From the NCBI GenBank assembly GCA_001028025.1, contig LDAQ01000108.1, positions 1 to 64,000 on the forward strand: DNA of 64,000 bases, in the 5' to 3' direction. The DNA is from Faecalicatena fissicatena (GTDB lineage Bacteria; Bacillota; Clostridia; Lachnospirales; Lachnospiraceae). Numbering within the stretch: the first letter of the stretch is position 1; every line of letters starts with the position of its first letter. A program made the translations under genes and the position numbers. Positions 43,946-53,616 of the stretch are shown here, piece after piece. The notes under the pieces were generated by a model. That model was given only the letters and a program-made list of their open reading frames with translations, had not been told where the DNA came from and did not search any database.

Positions 43946-44596
43946 ATGGAAATGTTGGAAATTATGAAACAGCGGCACAGTGTCCGGCAATACACTGATA
44001 CTGCGATTGAGCCGCAAAAGCGAACTGCGTTGAATAATCTGATTGAAGAAATCAACGGTGAAATGGGATTGCATATTCAGATTTTCTATGATGAGCCAAA
44101 ATGCTTTGACTCCATGATGGCGCATTATGGCAAATTTACTGGGGTGAAAAACTACATCGCACTTGTAGGTAAAAAATCTCCGAAACTGGATGAAATATTA
44201 GGGTATTACGGTGAGAAACTTGTTTTGAAAGCACAAGAGTTTGGTCTAAATAGCTGTTGGGTAGCAATGACCCATGGTAGGAGTAAAGCAGATGTCCGCA
44301 AGGGGGAAAAACAAATATGCCTGATTGCTCTCGGTTATGGTGTAACACAAGGAGTAGCGCATAAAAACAAGCCATTACAGGAAGTCTGTAATCATACAGC
44401 GAATATGCCCGAATGGTTTTTGAATGGCATGGAAGCCGCACTTCTTGCACCAACTGCAATGAACCAACAGAAGTTTTTCTTTGAATTACTACCCGACAGT
44501 AAAATCAATGCAGATTGTGGCAAAGGTTTTTATACAAAGCTGGATTTTGGAATTGTAAAATATCACTTTGAAATAGGTGCCGGAAGAAAATTATAA
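43946..44596 (+). CDS. nitroreductase family protein
   Basis: The 216-residue flavoprotein has the family start EIMKQRHSVRQYTDTAIEP, where Arg and Ser contact FMN, and the mid-protein ALLAPTAMNQQKFFFELL. It probably uses FMN and NAD(P)H to reduce nitro or quinone compounds; the substrate is unknown. RBS TTGGAGG. It follows the ArsR-like regulator. A terminator lies at 44692. Confidence 0.87.
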   Translation: MEMLEIMKQRHSVRQYTDTAIEPQKRTALNNLIEEINGEMGLHIQIFYDEPKCFDSMMAHYGKFTGVKNYIALVGKKSPKLDEILGYYGEKLVLKAQEFGLNSCWVAMTHGRSKADVRKGEKQICLIALGYGVTQGVAHKNKPLQEVCNHTANMPEWFLNGMEAALLAPTAMNQQKFFFELLPDSKINADCGKGFYTKLDFGIVKYHFEIGAGRKL

Positions 44597-44691
44597 TCAT
44601 AATCTAATAGAAAAGACTACCCAACGGGAAATAAAAAAACGTTGTTTCAGTGGCTGTATGTGTTCATGCGCCAAAAAGAATATAAATGCCT

Positions 44692-44733
44692 AACGGCGGT
44701 TTTGAAATATTGAATTTCAAGCCGCCGTTTTCC
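44692..44733 (+). terminator. Rho-independent terminator
   Basis: AACGGCGG pairs with CCGCCGTT, and the inner TTGAAAT with ATTTCAA, around a 5-nt loop, followed by TTTTCC. It ends the nitroreductase transcript. Confidence 0.8.
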
Positions 44734-45098
44734 ATTTTCAAAAAAGAATATGGAGGGTGAGTTAAAGTTACCCATTTTTAAGGATATGGCGGTATCAGGG
44801 AGGTATGGTCATGTCCTTTTCTTTTGTTATAAAACAATTTTTCACTGTAAACCGTTGAATTCTGGGGCTATTTTGTGGTTAGGAAAATTCCAAGGAAATT
44901 CTATATTACAAGAACCTGTCCAGGATGAAAGACTTTTGCCTGCCCGGTGAACTCATTAAAAAATAATTCATGAATTCTGAGTAAAAATAAGCCAATAGAC
45001 CCAAAATATAAATAATGCAGTGCCAAAGCCGGATCATCCGGCGCAGTGCTGAAATTAAATGAGGCTTATACTGAGGCTGCATATCGAGGTGGAGATTT
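44734..45098. other. 365-bp region without a convincing gene
   Basis: A 66-codon frame (44750-44950) has no proper ribosome site and no recognisable sequence, so I do not call it. The stretch is A/T rich and may hold a promoter for the 5-oxoproline operon, but no box pair stands out. Confidence 0.4.
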
Positions 45099-45779
45099 AT
45101 GGAACTAATCAAACTGTCTGGAATTCTAATTGTTATTATTGGATTTGCATTAAAACTGGACGCTATACTGATCATTCTGATTGCTGCAATCGTAACGGCG
45201 CTGGTGGGAAATTTGGGTGTCATCGGGTTGCTGGAGACGCTGGGAACGAGTTTTATTGCAAACCGGAATATGGCAATATTTATATTAATCATGCTGGTGA
45301 CCGGAACTTTGGAGCGCAATGGTTTGAAGCCCGCTGCGGCCAGTCTGATCGGTAAGATCAGGAATGCATCCGCCGGTGCGGTCATTGGAGCCTACGGAAT
45401 CATGCGTGGAATTTTTGCGGCATTTAATGTCAGCTTTGGCGGCGTTGCGGGCTTTGTAAGGCCCATCGTTATGCCCATGGCAGCAGGGGCGATTGAAGCG
45501 CGGGGGAAAGAACCCCATGAAGAGCATGTAGAATGGCTAAAGGGGATGGCCTCCGGTATGGAAAATATTGCATGGTTTTTCTGTCAGGTGCTGTTTGTCG
45601 GCGGCTCGGGCGCTCTGCTGGTGCAGTCCACACTGGAAACGCTGGGGTATAAGACATCGCTCATCGATTTGGCAAAGGTAGAGATTCCGGTGGGAATATT
45701 TGCAATTGTAACAGGAACCGTCTACTATTTTCTGAAAGACAGAAAACTGTACAGGAAATATTATGGGGATAAAAAGTAA
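45099..45779 (+). CDS. DUF969 family membrane protein, 5-oxoproline transporter subunit
   Basis: The 226-residue protein has six predicted helices and matches DUF969 (LSGILIVIIGFALKLDAILI at the start, then NVSFGGVAGFVRPIVMPMAA). With the DUF979 partner encoded next, it forms the transporter annotated for 5-oxoproline (pyroglutamate). The operon also encodes pyroglutamyl peptidase, which fits. RBS GAGGTGGAG. Confidence 0.85.
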   Translation: MELIKLSGILIVIIGFALKLDAILIILIAAIVTALVGNLGVIGLLETLGTSFIANRNMAIFILIMLVTGTLERNGLKPAAASLIGKIRNASAGAVIGAYGIMRGIFAAFNVSFGGVAGFVRPIVMPMAAGAIEARGKEPHEEHVEWLKGMASGMENIAWFFCQVLFVGGSGALLVQSTLETLGYKTSLIDLAKVEIPVGIFAIVTGTVYYFLKDRKLYRKYYGDKK

Positions 45780-45793
45780 GGGGGAAATAGTTC

Positions 45794-46741
45794 ATGACAT
45801 TTTTTTTAAGCCAGGATGTTACGCTTGGTACAAAACTCCTGGAAGTTATCTATATCATTATGGGCCTGATTACATTTTACACGGGTATCAAAAATGTATT
45901 GGACAAGGAAAATCCCTCCCGTCTCGGAACCGGAGTATTCTGGTGCACTCTGGGGATCGTACTGGCATTTGGACGCTGGATTCCTTCAGCGGTCAACGGT
46001 GTGCTGATTATTCTAATGACGGTTCCGGCTATCTTAAGAAAGGTGAAAATCGGAAAAATTGAGTCTTTAACAGAAGAGTATACGGATAAAAAGTACCGCG
46101 ATATCGGAATGAAAATTTTTATTCCGGCCTTGTCCATCGGAGTATTTGCAATTCTGTTTGCCATTTTCCTTCCGGATCTGGGCGCCATAGTCGGAGTAGG
46201 TGCAGGGATTGCAGTTTCTATTATCATTTTGATGTTTCTTTCGAGGGAGAACAGGCCGGCGGTTTTCCTGAGAGATTCGGAACGTCTCCTCTCAACGGTA
46301 GGCCCTCTAAGTATGCTTCCCATGCTCCTTGCAAGCCTGGGGGCAGTGTTTACCGAGGCCGGTGTGGGAGATGTGATTGCGGGTCTTGTGGGCGGATTTA
46401 TCCCAAAAGGAAACGTCAATGTAGGAATTGTTGTTTTTGCAATTGGGATGGCTGTATTTACCATGATTATGGGAAATGCTTTCGCTGCCATCACGGTCAT
46501 GACTGTGGGAATCGGTGCACCATTTGTTCTGAATTATGGTGCAGATCCGGCCGCCATTGGAATGCTGGCGCTGACCTGCGGGTTCTGCGGCACGCTCTGC
46601 ACACCTATGGCGGCGAATTTTAATGTCGTGCCGGTGGCCATGCTTGATATGAAAGACCGCTTTGGAGTGATCAAATGTCAGCTGGTGCCTGCAGCACTCA
46701 TATTTATCTTTCATATTTTTTATATGATTCTGCTGAAATAA
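45794..46741 (+). CDS. DUF979 family membrane protein, 5-oxoproline transporter subunit
   Basis: The 315-residue protein has about nine helices and the DUF979 hallmark segments NAFAAITVMTVGIGAPFVL and LTCGFCGTLCTPMAANFNVV. It is the partner of the DUF969 protein, 14 bp upstream. Together they are expected to move 5-oxoproline across the membrane. RBS GGGGG. Confidence 0.87.
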   Translation: MTFFLSQDVTLGTKLLEVIYIIMGLITFYTGIKNVLDKENPSRLGTGVFWCTLGIVLAFGRWIPSAVNGVLIILMTVPAILRKVKIGKIESLTEEYTDKKYRDIGMKIFIPALSIGVFAILFAIFLPDLGAIVGVGAGIAVSIIILMFLSRENRPAVFLRDSERLLSTVGPLSMLPMLLASLGAVFTEAGVGDVIAGLVGGFIPKGNVNVGIVVFAIGMAVFTMIMGNAFAAITVMTVGIGAPFVLNYGADPAAIGMLALTCGFCGTLCTPMAANFNVVPVAMLDMKDRFGVIKCQLVPAALIFIFHIFYMILLK

Positions 46742-46816
46742 GGCGGAGACAGAAAATATAAGCTGCATCCTTTTTGTAGGGACGCGTGAATCAGGCAGCA
46801 GGAAAGGAAATCGGGT

Positions 46817-47809
46817 ATGCAGGATTACCGGAAAATAGAACGAGGTGCAATGATTGTGATTAAAGACTGGCTCCGCCTTAAGCCCTGGGAAAAATTAATC
46901 ATTGTGACAAGCGAGAACCATCTGGAAGAAGCGGAAGTGCTCCGGCATTGTGCCCACAGGCGGACAAAATCTGCAGATCTGATGGTTGTGGAAAAGCGGG
47001 GAAAGCATGTAGGCGTATTTTTCGATAAACATGAAAATGTATTTGATGATTACAGTGCCGTGGTTGGTGCCACAGACTATTCCCTCGTGACAACAAAAGC
47101 AGCAAAACGGGTCATAAGCAGGGGAAGCAAATTTTTATCTCTCCCATTATCCACAAATAACGGAAAGTCTATGCTGTCCTACCGTTTCATGGGAATGGAT
47201 ACAAAGAAAAGCAAAATGATGGCACGAATTATTATGAAGTATTTGAATTCATCCTCTGTGATCCGGGTAAAGACGGGGCTTGGGACAGATTTAAAAATGT
47301 ATAAAAGAAACAGACCGGCAGGATTTTTTAACGGGGTAGTGAGAGACGGCAGGGGATTCTCCTCAGCAAGTATAGAAGTGTATGTCCCCATAGAAGAAAC
47401 AGAGACCGAGGGGATTCTGATACCCGACGGTTCACTGGGGTATATCGGGAGACCCGATGAACCGTTTCGGATATGTCTGGAACACGGCCGCATACAGGAG
47501 ATTGAAAGGACGGCCGCCGGAAAAAAGCTGATAGAGTACATGGCGGATTTTAAAGACCCGGGTATCTATGTTGCATCGGAATTAGGGATTGGTCTGAATT
47601 CCTATGCAAAGTGCAGAGGAAAATGTTACATCGAGGATGAGTCTGCCTACGGAACATTTCACATAGGCATGGGACGGAACATTGCCCTGGGCGGTGTGCA
47701 TGAGGCGAACGGACATTTTGATCTGGTGGTGCATAAGCCGGATATCTATGCGGACAACCGGATGATTATGGAGAGAGGGAAGATTATCATCCCGGAACCG
47801 GAAGTCTGA
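46817..47809 (+). CDS. M29-like aminopeptidase family protein
   Basis: The 330-residue protein resembles the M29 (thermophilic aminopeptidase) fold. SELGIGLNSYAK near 255 and YGTFHIGMGRNIALGG near 278 carry the usual Glu and His metal ligands of the family. The N-terminal third is divergent and Lys/Arg rich. The family also includes NicX-type dioxygenases, so peptidase activity is not certain, but the 5-oxoproline transporter and Pcp neighbours favour peptide breakdown. Confidence 0.75.
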   Translation: MQDYRKIERGAMIVIKDWLRLKPWEKLIIVTSENHLEEAEVLRHCAHRRTKSADLMVVEKRGKHVGVFFDKHENVFDDYSAVVGATDYSLVTTKAAKRVISRGSKFLSLPLSTNNGKSMLSYRFMGMDTKKSKMMARIIMKYLNSSSVIRVKTGLGTDLKMYKRNRPAGFFNGVVRDGRGFSSASIEVYVPIEETETEGILIPDGSLGYIGRPDEPFRICLEHGRIQEIERTAAGKKLIEYMADFKDPGIYVASELGIGLNSYAKCRGKCYIEDESAYGTFHIGMGRNIALGGVHEANGHFDLVVHKPDIYADNRMIMERGKIIIPEPEV

Positions 47810-47911
47810 TGAGCGTATCAGCCGCACATAATAGAACGGGTAATGGATATCCCTGGATGTAGATATACCCGGCAAAAAAGTACTGAGAAATTATAGGTTA
47901 GGAGGAGCAAA

Positions 47912-48556
47912 ATGAAAGTATTGATTACAGGATTTGATCCTTTTGGAGGCGCTGACATCAATCCGGCATATGAAGCCGTAAAATTACTGCCCGATGTGAT
48001 CAAAGGTGCAGAAGTAATTAAGATGGAAATTCCTACGGTTTTTTTCAGGGAGGGAAAGATACTTGAGGCGGGAATTCAGAAACATAAGCCGGACGCTGTA
48101 ATCTGCATCGGGCAGGCCGGAGGGCGTTCCGGTATATCCGTAGAGAAAGTGGCAATCAACCTGATGGAAGCAAGAATACCGGATAACGAAGGGCAGCAGC
48201 CTTTTGACCAGCCGGTCTGTGAGGACGGCGAGAATGCGTATTTTGCAGCGGTTCCTGTGAAGGCCATGGTAGCGGCTGTACGAAGCAGAGGGATTCCGGC
48301 ACGGATATCCTATACGGCTGGAACCTATGTGTGCAATGATGTGATGTACCGTCTGCTGTATCTGATTGATAAGAAATATTCCGGGATGAGAGGCGGATTT
48401 ATTCATGTACCGTATCTGCCGGAGCAGGTGATAGATCTGCCGGACGGAATGCCGAGTATGTCGGCGGAAATGATTGCCCGGGGAATTGAGGCGGCTGTGG
48501 AGGCTGTGGTGGAAAATCGGGTGGATATTGATATTGTTATGGGGGAAACCCATTAG
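47912..48556 (+). CDS. pcp: pyroglutamyl-peptidase I
   Basis: The 214-residue cysteine peptidase has all three catalytic residues: E78 in SVEKVAIN, C141 in TYVCNDVMY and H165 in GFIHVPYLPEQ, plus the start VLITGFDPFGG. It removes N-terminal pyroglutamate from peptides. With the 5-oxoproline transporter genes upstream, the operon appears to gather and process pyroglutamyl peptides. RBS AGGAGGAGC. Confidence 0.95.
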   Translation: MKVLITGFDPFGGADINPAYEAVKLLPDVIKGAEVIKMEIPTVFFREGKILEAGIQKHKPDAVICIGQAGGRSGISVEKVAINLMEARIPDNEGQQPFDQPVCEDGENAYFAAVPVKAMVAAVRSRGIPARISYTAGTYVCNDVMYRLLYLIDKKYSGMRGGFIHVPYLPEQVIDLPDGMPSMSAEMIARGIEAAVEAVVENRVDIDIVMGETH

Positions 48557-48587
48557 AGATGTTGTTAATATATTTGAATAGTTGCGA

Positions 48588-48619
48588 AAAAGGGCGCCTC
48601 ATATTCGAAGTGCCCTTTT
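48588..48619. terminator. bidirectional Rho-independent terminator
   Basis: AAAAGGGC pairs with GCCCTTTT, with two more pairs inside, around a 12-nt loop. It lies between the convergent pcp and histidine kinase genes. Confidence 0.8.
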
Positions 48620-48626
48620 ATTATGC

Positions 48627-50657
48627 TCAGCAGGATTTAGAAGACAACGGAATATATATATGGAAGGCCGTGCCTTCCCCGGGCTTGGATTCTACGGTAA
48701 TAGTCCCTCCATATTCTTCAATACTGATCCTCGCAAAGTAAAGCCCCAGTCCGCGCAGCCCGGGATTCTTTTTCGTACTGAATTCATAGTTGAAAATCTG
48801 CGGCAGATGTTCCGGATCAATTCCTTCCCCGTTGTCCATAAACGTAATGTTTGCAGCATCTTTTGTATAAACAGCGGAAAGCGTCAGCGTCCCCTCCATA
48901 GGTGTATGCTCCGTGGCATTGATGACCAGATTTTCAAAGACACGGAACAGATTTTCCCGGTGGCCGTATATTTGACACGTCTGTTTGGGCAGCTCCAGCT
49001 GATAATGGAGTCCGTTTGCGTCAGCGTAAGGCAGTGTCTCGGAGTACACATACCGGAGAAATTCACTGCAGTCCAGGAATTCTGCGGGATCGCGATGAGA
49101 AGTCTCTGTGTGGAACAATTGAAGGCTCTGCACGTTGTTCTGGATCTGCGAGGACTTGTTGTCGATCACATCCAGATAATGCTGCAGCTCATCGTCAGAA
49201 TCGATGCCGCTGCTTTTGATATAGTCTATATAGGTATTGATTGCTGCCACAGGAGCCTTGAGGTCATGTGCCACAGCGGAGAGAAACTGCTTGCGTTCTT
49301 CCATCATAGCTGTAAGATGTGCCGTTTTTTTCTCCACTTCTTCCTGCAGATGTTCTGTCAGATACTGGCGCTGGATTAGTGCCCTGCGGTTGTAATCCGA
49401 GATCAGTATGGTGAATAATAAAACCATGACAAAACCACAGTATTCTGTCTGCCATCCAAACCGTACCGGTTCATAGCGGCCCGCGGTGAGATAATCAACC
49501 AGAATGCCGAATCCAAATACAGCATTGCCGCTCAGAAGCCAGACATATTGTGGCTGCTGAAGCGTACCGAGGAAGGCGGCCAGAATCAGGTAGACGCTCA
49601 TCACAATTTTTGACAGAGCGATGATCTGGCTGTAAATGGATATAAACGGCGGAAACAGCGGGAAGAGCATATAAAAAGCAAGCAAAGGAAAAGCTGTCAT
49701 AACAATGGAAAATATATAACAGGCGATGTAAACCTTCCGGTTCCATACCGAACCCGCCAGACGGTAAGTCAGGGCAGTCATACAGACAAGAACCGCAAAA
49801 TAAGCGGTATCCTCAATCACATAAGAGAGTTCTCCCAGATTGATCCCGAGCCAATGGATGAGCGGATAACAGATATGTACCGAAAAGCAGAGACACAAAA
49901 GCCCATAAGCAGCATACAGTGTATCTGTCTGCCTTCTAAACCATACGGTAAAGGAAACGACCGCACAGCCCAGTGTAAAGAAGCAGAGGAATGCATAAAA
50001 TACAAGCCTGCAGATTATAAGCAGAGTAACCGTATCCGTCTGGCCTATAATGGGAGGATAGACCACGCCGCTGTAATAGTGGGAGTAATTGGAAGCCTCA
50101 ATTACGATTTCTACATTGCCTGAAGGCAGGGGAATCAGCGTGTTCTGTGTATGAATGCGATAGTGTTCTTCTGACAGATCACCATATGAATGGAGCAGCT
50201 TTCCGTTTATATATATTTTGCTTGCGGAGTATATTTCAGGCATTTCTAAGAGCCATCCTCCGGAAGTGGGTTCCAGGTAAAGCTGTTTTCGGTAAACGGC
50301 GGAACCGAAAGGCGATGCATCCTGATGAAATGATTTAAAATTTCCAAATTGACCGATCGTGATTATCTCAGGTGATGTAAGGATATCACCTTCTGTGTTC
50401 CGGTTTTCCTCCAGGCTAAGATCAGGGTAAAATTCCCATCTGCCTGCAAGGACGTGCAGAGAACTGCCTGTGTATGTGTACTTATTATCCCAGCGGTAGG
50501 TGATATAAAAAAGGATCCCGATTACGGCAAGAGAAAGAAATAGAACCAGCAGGGATGCGCCAAGGGCATTCTTTCCCCTGCGGTCCCGGATTGGGTCTTT
50601 TTTGCGCTGAATATGAAGAAAAGCTTTTATTTTCTCAAAAGAATCATTATATTTCAT
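48627..50657 (-). CDS. sensor histidine kinase with 7TMR-DISM sensory module
   Basis: The 676-residue kinase has one N-terminal helix (about 31-55) and an extracytoplasmic beta-rich sensor (about 60-205; LAGRWEFYPDLSLEENRNTE). A block of about seven helices follows (205-420), matching the 7TMR-DISM layout. A coiled coil, a HisKA domain with H464 in AVAHDLKAPVAA, and an ATPase domain (N box in ENLVINATEHTP, G box GLRGLGLYFA) complete it. The extracellular domain suggests carbohydrate sensing. It starts 3 bp after the regulator stop codon, so the two are coupled. Confidence 0.9.
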   Translation of the reverse strand: MKYNDSFEKIKAFLHIQRKKDPIRDRRGKNALGASLLVLFLSLAVIGILFYITYRWDNKYTYTGSSLHVLAGRWEFYPDLSLEENRNTEGDILTSPEIITIGQFGNFKSFHQDASPFGSAVYRKQLYLEPTSGGWLLEMPEIYSASKIYINGKLLHSYGDLSEEHYRIHTQNTLIPLPSGNVEIVIEASNYSHYYSGVVYPPIIGQTDTVTLLIICRLVFYAFLCFFTLGCAVVSFTVWFRRQTDTLYAAYGLLCLCFSVHICYPLIHWLGINLGELSYVIEDTAYFAVLVCMTALTYRLAGSVWNRKVYIACYIFSIVMTAFPLLAFYMLFPLFPPFISIYSQIIALSKIVMSVYLILAAFLGTLQQPQYVWLLSGNAVFGFGILVDYLTAGRYEPVRFGWQTEYCGFVMVLLFTILISDYNRRALIQRQYLTEHLQEEVEKKTAHLTAMMEERKQFLSAVAHDLKAPVAAINTYIDYIKSSGIDSDDELQHYLDVIDNKSSQIQNNVQSLQLFHTETSHRDPAEFLDCSEFLRYVYSETLPYADANGLHYQLELPKQTCQIYGHRENLFRVFENLVINATEHTPMEGTLTLSAVYTKDAANITFMDNGEGIDPEHLPQIFNYEFSTKKNPGLRGLGLYFARISIEEYGGTITVESKPGEGTAFHIYIPLSSKSC

Positions 50658-50660
50658 GTC

Positions 50661-51332
50661 CTAATCCGTATAAACATAACCCTTTCCCCACTGCGTGCGG
50701 ATATATTCCTTTTCAGGTGAAAGCGTTTTGATTTTTCTGCGTATCCTCATAATCAAAACCTGAATACTATGCGTATTATAACGTTCTCCCCACAAAGCCT
50801 CGTAGATCTCTTCCTGACGGTATGGTATGCCCTTGTGATTGCTCAGAAACTGCAGAATCTGAAATTCACTTATTGTCAAATCCAAAGAAGAGGATCCTAT
50901 GTAAGCCTGCTTTTCATCCGGGCAAATATAAAGGCGGGAACTCCCCTGTAAATCTCCCTGCCTGCTGTGATGGAGCCTGGGATGTATTCTTGCACGTATT
51001 CGAAGCTCCAGCTCTTTCATGTGGTACGGCTTCACAATATAATCATCTCCGCCGCTCAAAAAACCTTGTTCAAGAGAGGCTTCATCCGTTAGCACGGTTA
51101 GAAAAATAATCGGGATATTACTAATATCCCGAAGTGTCCGGCAGAGCTCAAAACCATCCTGGCCATCCATGCGGATATCAAGTATAACACAGTCGTATGC
51201 ATTTTTCCCCAATAATAATAAGGCATCTTTTGCACTGGAAGCTTTATCAGCTGCAAATCCATGTTCTGTAAAGTAAGCATGGTTTAAATTTAAGATATCA
51301 ATGTCATCATCAACAAAAAGAAGTCTGTCCAT
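50661..51332 (-). CDS. OmpR/PhoB-family response regulator
   Basis: The 223-residue protein has a receiver domain (about 1-118; acidic FVDDD, phosphoacceptor D52 in ILDIRMDGQ, Lys in DDYIVKPYHM) and a winged helix (about 128-222; ending IRTQWGKGYVYT). It is encoded just upstream of its kinase. The divergent gene for a surface protein has direct ATTGTT repeats in its promoter and is the probable target. RBS GGTGGG. Confidence 0.92.
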   Translation of the reverse strand: MDRLLFVDDDIDILNLNHAYFTEHGFAADKASSAKDALLLLGKNAYDCVILDIRMDGQDGFELCRTLRDISNIPIIFLTVLTDEASLEQGFLSGGDDYIVKPYHMKELELRIRARIHPRLHHSRQGDLQGSSRLYICPDEKQAYIGSSSLDLTISEFQILQFLSNHKGIPYRQEEIYEALWGERYNTHSIQVLIMRIRRKIKTLSPEKEYIRTQWGKGYVYTD

Positions 51333-51413
51333 ATCCCACCAACTTTCATAGTATCTAATTCCATTTTAAAGGGGGCAGAAGCCGTTTGCAAATAAAATCG
51401 GAAATTTCCAAAT

Positions 51414-51454
51414 ATTGTTGTTAATTGTTGTTATTTATTGTTGTTTTATTGTTA
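51414..51454. promoter_or_regulatory. four ATTGTT direct repeats in the divergent region
   Basis: ATTGTT begins at 51414, 51424, 51437 and 51448; the first three copies extend to ATTGTTGTT. Spacings are 10, 13 and 11 bp, close to one helical turn, which is the pattern of OmpR-family sites. They overlap the -35 area of the surface-protein gene, whose -10 is TATGAT at 51462-51467. Confidence 0.6.
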
Positions 51455-51517
51455 AATGGATTATGATAAAATTAAACATATAATTTGATTAAGGATGAAA
51501 TGAGAGGAGTACACAAA

Positions 51518-53470
51518 GTGAAAAAAAGATGGAAGATCCCCTTTTTCATGCTGATTTTGTTCAGCGCATTTTTTATGCGGACAAGCAGCTGCAAGGCGTG
51601 GGGACCGCCTAAACTGGAGAATGAAGAGCAGTTTTTACAGTGGTATGAGGAAAACAAGAACATTGACGGAGCGGTTTATCAGTTATCGGGTGATCTGAAG
51701 CTGACTATGGGCAGTGAAGAGGCTCCCATTGTGTGGGACGGCCTGGGTGATGTGACAATTGAATGTGGAAGCCATTTGATCATGGTGGATAGCGGCCTTG
51801 TTTTAAACAACCCTAATCTGAAGATCACAGGAACATATTTCACTGTGCTTATGGTAAGACATGGGCTGCTTACACTTGAGCAGGGAAAAATTGAGTATGG
51901 GGGTTCGGATGGTGCTGTCATACAGGTAAAGGGCGGAATGCTTGCGGGACCTTCGCAGCGTGGACAGTTTACACTCTGTACTTCTCCGGATGCCCGGGAG
52001 GTAACCGGAATTTCGTATGGCATATTGCCGTACAAAGAGTTGGCGAATCTGGACATTGTTCTGGAGGGGAGTGGTAAGACAGTAGGAATCAGTACTTATG
52101 GGCCCCTGGCTTTAGAAAATTGCAGTATCCAGGTGACAGGAGGAACAGCGGCTTACGGGGTCTGTCAGGATCACGAGAAAAAGGAGCTGTTTATTCGTGG
52201 CTGTCAAATAACTGCCTCTGTTTCAGATCCGTCTGGAGAAATATACAGTGTATATTCAGCCAGCGGGATGACAGAATGCGAAAATTCTGTGTTAGTGCCC
52301 AAACTGGCTGGCGATATCACTTATAAGATTCTGGCAGCTAAGACGAGGATGCCGGTTTATGTTGAACCGGGAACCGCTTCTTCTGACTGGCAGATGCCGG
52401 AGACGCTGGAGATGTATGTACAGGAGACCGGGGCAGAAGAGGAGACAGTGCTTTCCATCCCTGTCAGCTGGAATATCCCGGATTCCGGTTTGGCGGAGCC
52501 GGGATACGATATCGTAAAAGGCAGTTTTGATACGCAGACACTTCAAAATACATTTTTAAATCCCGATGAAATTGTTCCGGCAATTACAGTGTTATGCACT
52601 CCTCCTGAGAAGATGTTTCTTATTGCATCCGAGGTGACAAAAGAAGGCACCAAGCTGCTGATACCTTATCCGTATGGCGCGGAGAAGCTTAAAGTGGAAT
52701 ACAGTGGAGATGGAGAGAATTTCCTTACATATTTACCAAAGAGACCAAACATGCTTGTACCTGGATCAACGATTCCTGAAAATGGACTCTTTCTGTTTTC
52801 TATCCCATTGCGGGGAGCCGAACAGGGGCTGTATGTGAGATTTGTGGTGGAAGGGGACAGTACGTTTAGCGGAACCAGTGCAGCATGGAAAGTTGGGCCC
52901 GGCGCGAGTTTGGGGATTCCAGATGATGCAGGAGATGAACAGGGCGGTGACCGGGGCGGTCAGGATGCCGATCCATCCCTCCCTGAAACAGAGGATCCGG
53001 ATACAAAACCGTCTCTGCCTGGAACAGAGAAACCGGATGGGGATGCTGAACAGCCTGGGGATCTACCATCAGGAGAGACGGACAAGCCTTCTAATGGGCA
53101 GGGAGGAGAGTCAGGAGATGCCGGCGGAAATCCGGGAGAGCCTTCTAAGAAAGTATCTTATGTGAACAATGGAGGAATAAAGAATCAGGAAGGCATTACG
53201 TCTTTGATTCAGGGAGTAAACGGAAACAATAATCAGGAAACTGTAAAGAATGATAAAAGTAAACTGTCTGAGGCCGGGACCAAAAGTTCGGTTCAGCATA
53301 TAAGCGCGGAACCCGAGGAGAAAGAGCTGGTGGATCAGAACAAAGATCTGAAAACAGCGGAAAAGGTAGAGAAAAAACAGTACCCGATAGGTTTAGCCAT
53401 AACACTGGTAATCGTTGGAATTGCAGCTGCCGGATACTGGTGCGGTAAGAGAGTATTTAAAAAGAAGTAA
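51518..53470 (+). CDS. secreted membrane-anchored surface protein, unrecognised family
   Basis: The 650-residue protein has a signal peptide (about 1-26, from KKRWKIPFFMLILFSAF). An N-terminal beta-rich region (about 30-260) shows successive strands and turns like a right-handed beta-helix. A second beta domain (about 330-455) follows, then a Gly/Asp/Pro-rich linker (about 460-560). A single C-terminal membrane helix (IGLAITLVIVGIAAAGYW, about 622-640) ends in basic RVFKKK. There is no LPxTG motif. I choose GTG 51518, with GAGGAG upstream. The gene is divergent from a sensor kinase operon, with ATTGTT repeats between. Function unknown; adhesion or glycan binding is possible. Confidence 0.65.
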   Translation: MKKRWKIPFFMLILFSAFFMRTSSCKAWGPPKLENEEQFLQWYEENKNIDGAVYQLSGDLKLTMGSEEAPIVWDGLGDVTIECGSHLIMVDSGLVLNNPNLKITGTYFTVLMVRHGLLTLEQGKIEYGGSDGAVIQVKGGMLAGPSQRGQFTLCTSPDAREVTGISYGILPYKELANLDIVLEGSGKTVGISTYGPLALENCSIQVTGGTAAYGVCQDHEKKELFIRGCQITASVSDPSGEIYSVYSASGMTECENSVLVPKLAGDITYKILAAKTRMPVYVEPGTASSDWQMPETLEMYVQETGAEEETVLSIPVSWNIPDSGLAEPGYDIVKGSFDTQTLQNTFLNPDEIVPAITVLCTPPEKMFLIASEVTKEGTKLLIPYPYGAEKLKVEYSGDGENFLTYLPKRPNMLVPGSTIPENGLFLFSIPLRGAEQGLYVRFVVEGDSTFSGTSAAWKVGPGASLGIPDDAGDEQGGDRGGQDADPSLPETEDPDTKPSLPGTEKPDGDAEQPGDLPSGETDKPSNGQGGESGDAGGNPGEPSKKVSYVNNGGIKNQEGITSLIQGVNGNNNQETVKNDKSKLSEAGTKSSVQHISAEPEEKELVDQNKDLKTAEKVEKKQYPIGLAITLVIVGIAAAGYWCGKRVFKKK

Positions 53471-53588
53471 AAAAATATTGTTGAAGAATAGAATGAGACA
53501 ATAGACTGTGTTCTAAAATCTTTACCTGCATATGGATTGGGGATGTCCATTAGAAGGCGTCCCCATCCGTTTATAAGTAACCAAATGA

Positions 53589-53616
53589 AAAAGCCCTGCT
53601 ATTTTGCAAGGCTTTT
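53589..53616 (-). terminator. terminator overlapping the end of the cobalamin adenosyltransferase gene
   Basis: AAAAGCCCTGC pairs with GCAAGGCTTTT (one mismatch) around a 6-nt loop. The stop codon of the leftward gene at 53599-53601 lies inside the hairpin. T and A runs flank both sides, so it may also serve the rightward surface-protein gene. Confidence 0.72.

Noticed and set aside
44750..44950. 66-codon open frame
   Set aside because: No ribosome site, no similarity recognised, lies in an A/T-rich gap.
48582..49379. 265-codon open frame on the plus strand
   Set aside because: Antisense to the histidine kinase gene and overlaps its terminator; no domain seen.
50715..50730. Sequence resembling a catabolite-control (cre) site
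   Set aside because: It has a mismatch in the conserved end and lies inside the response regulator gene.
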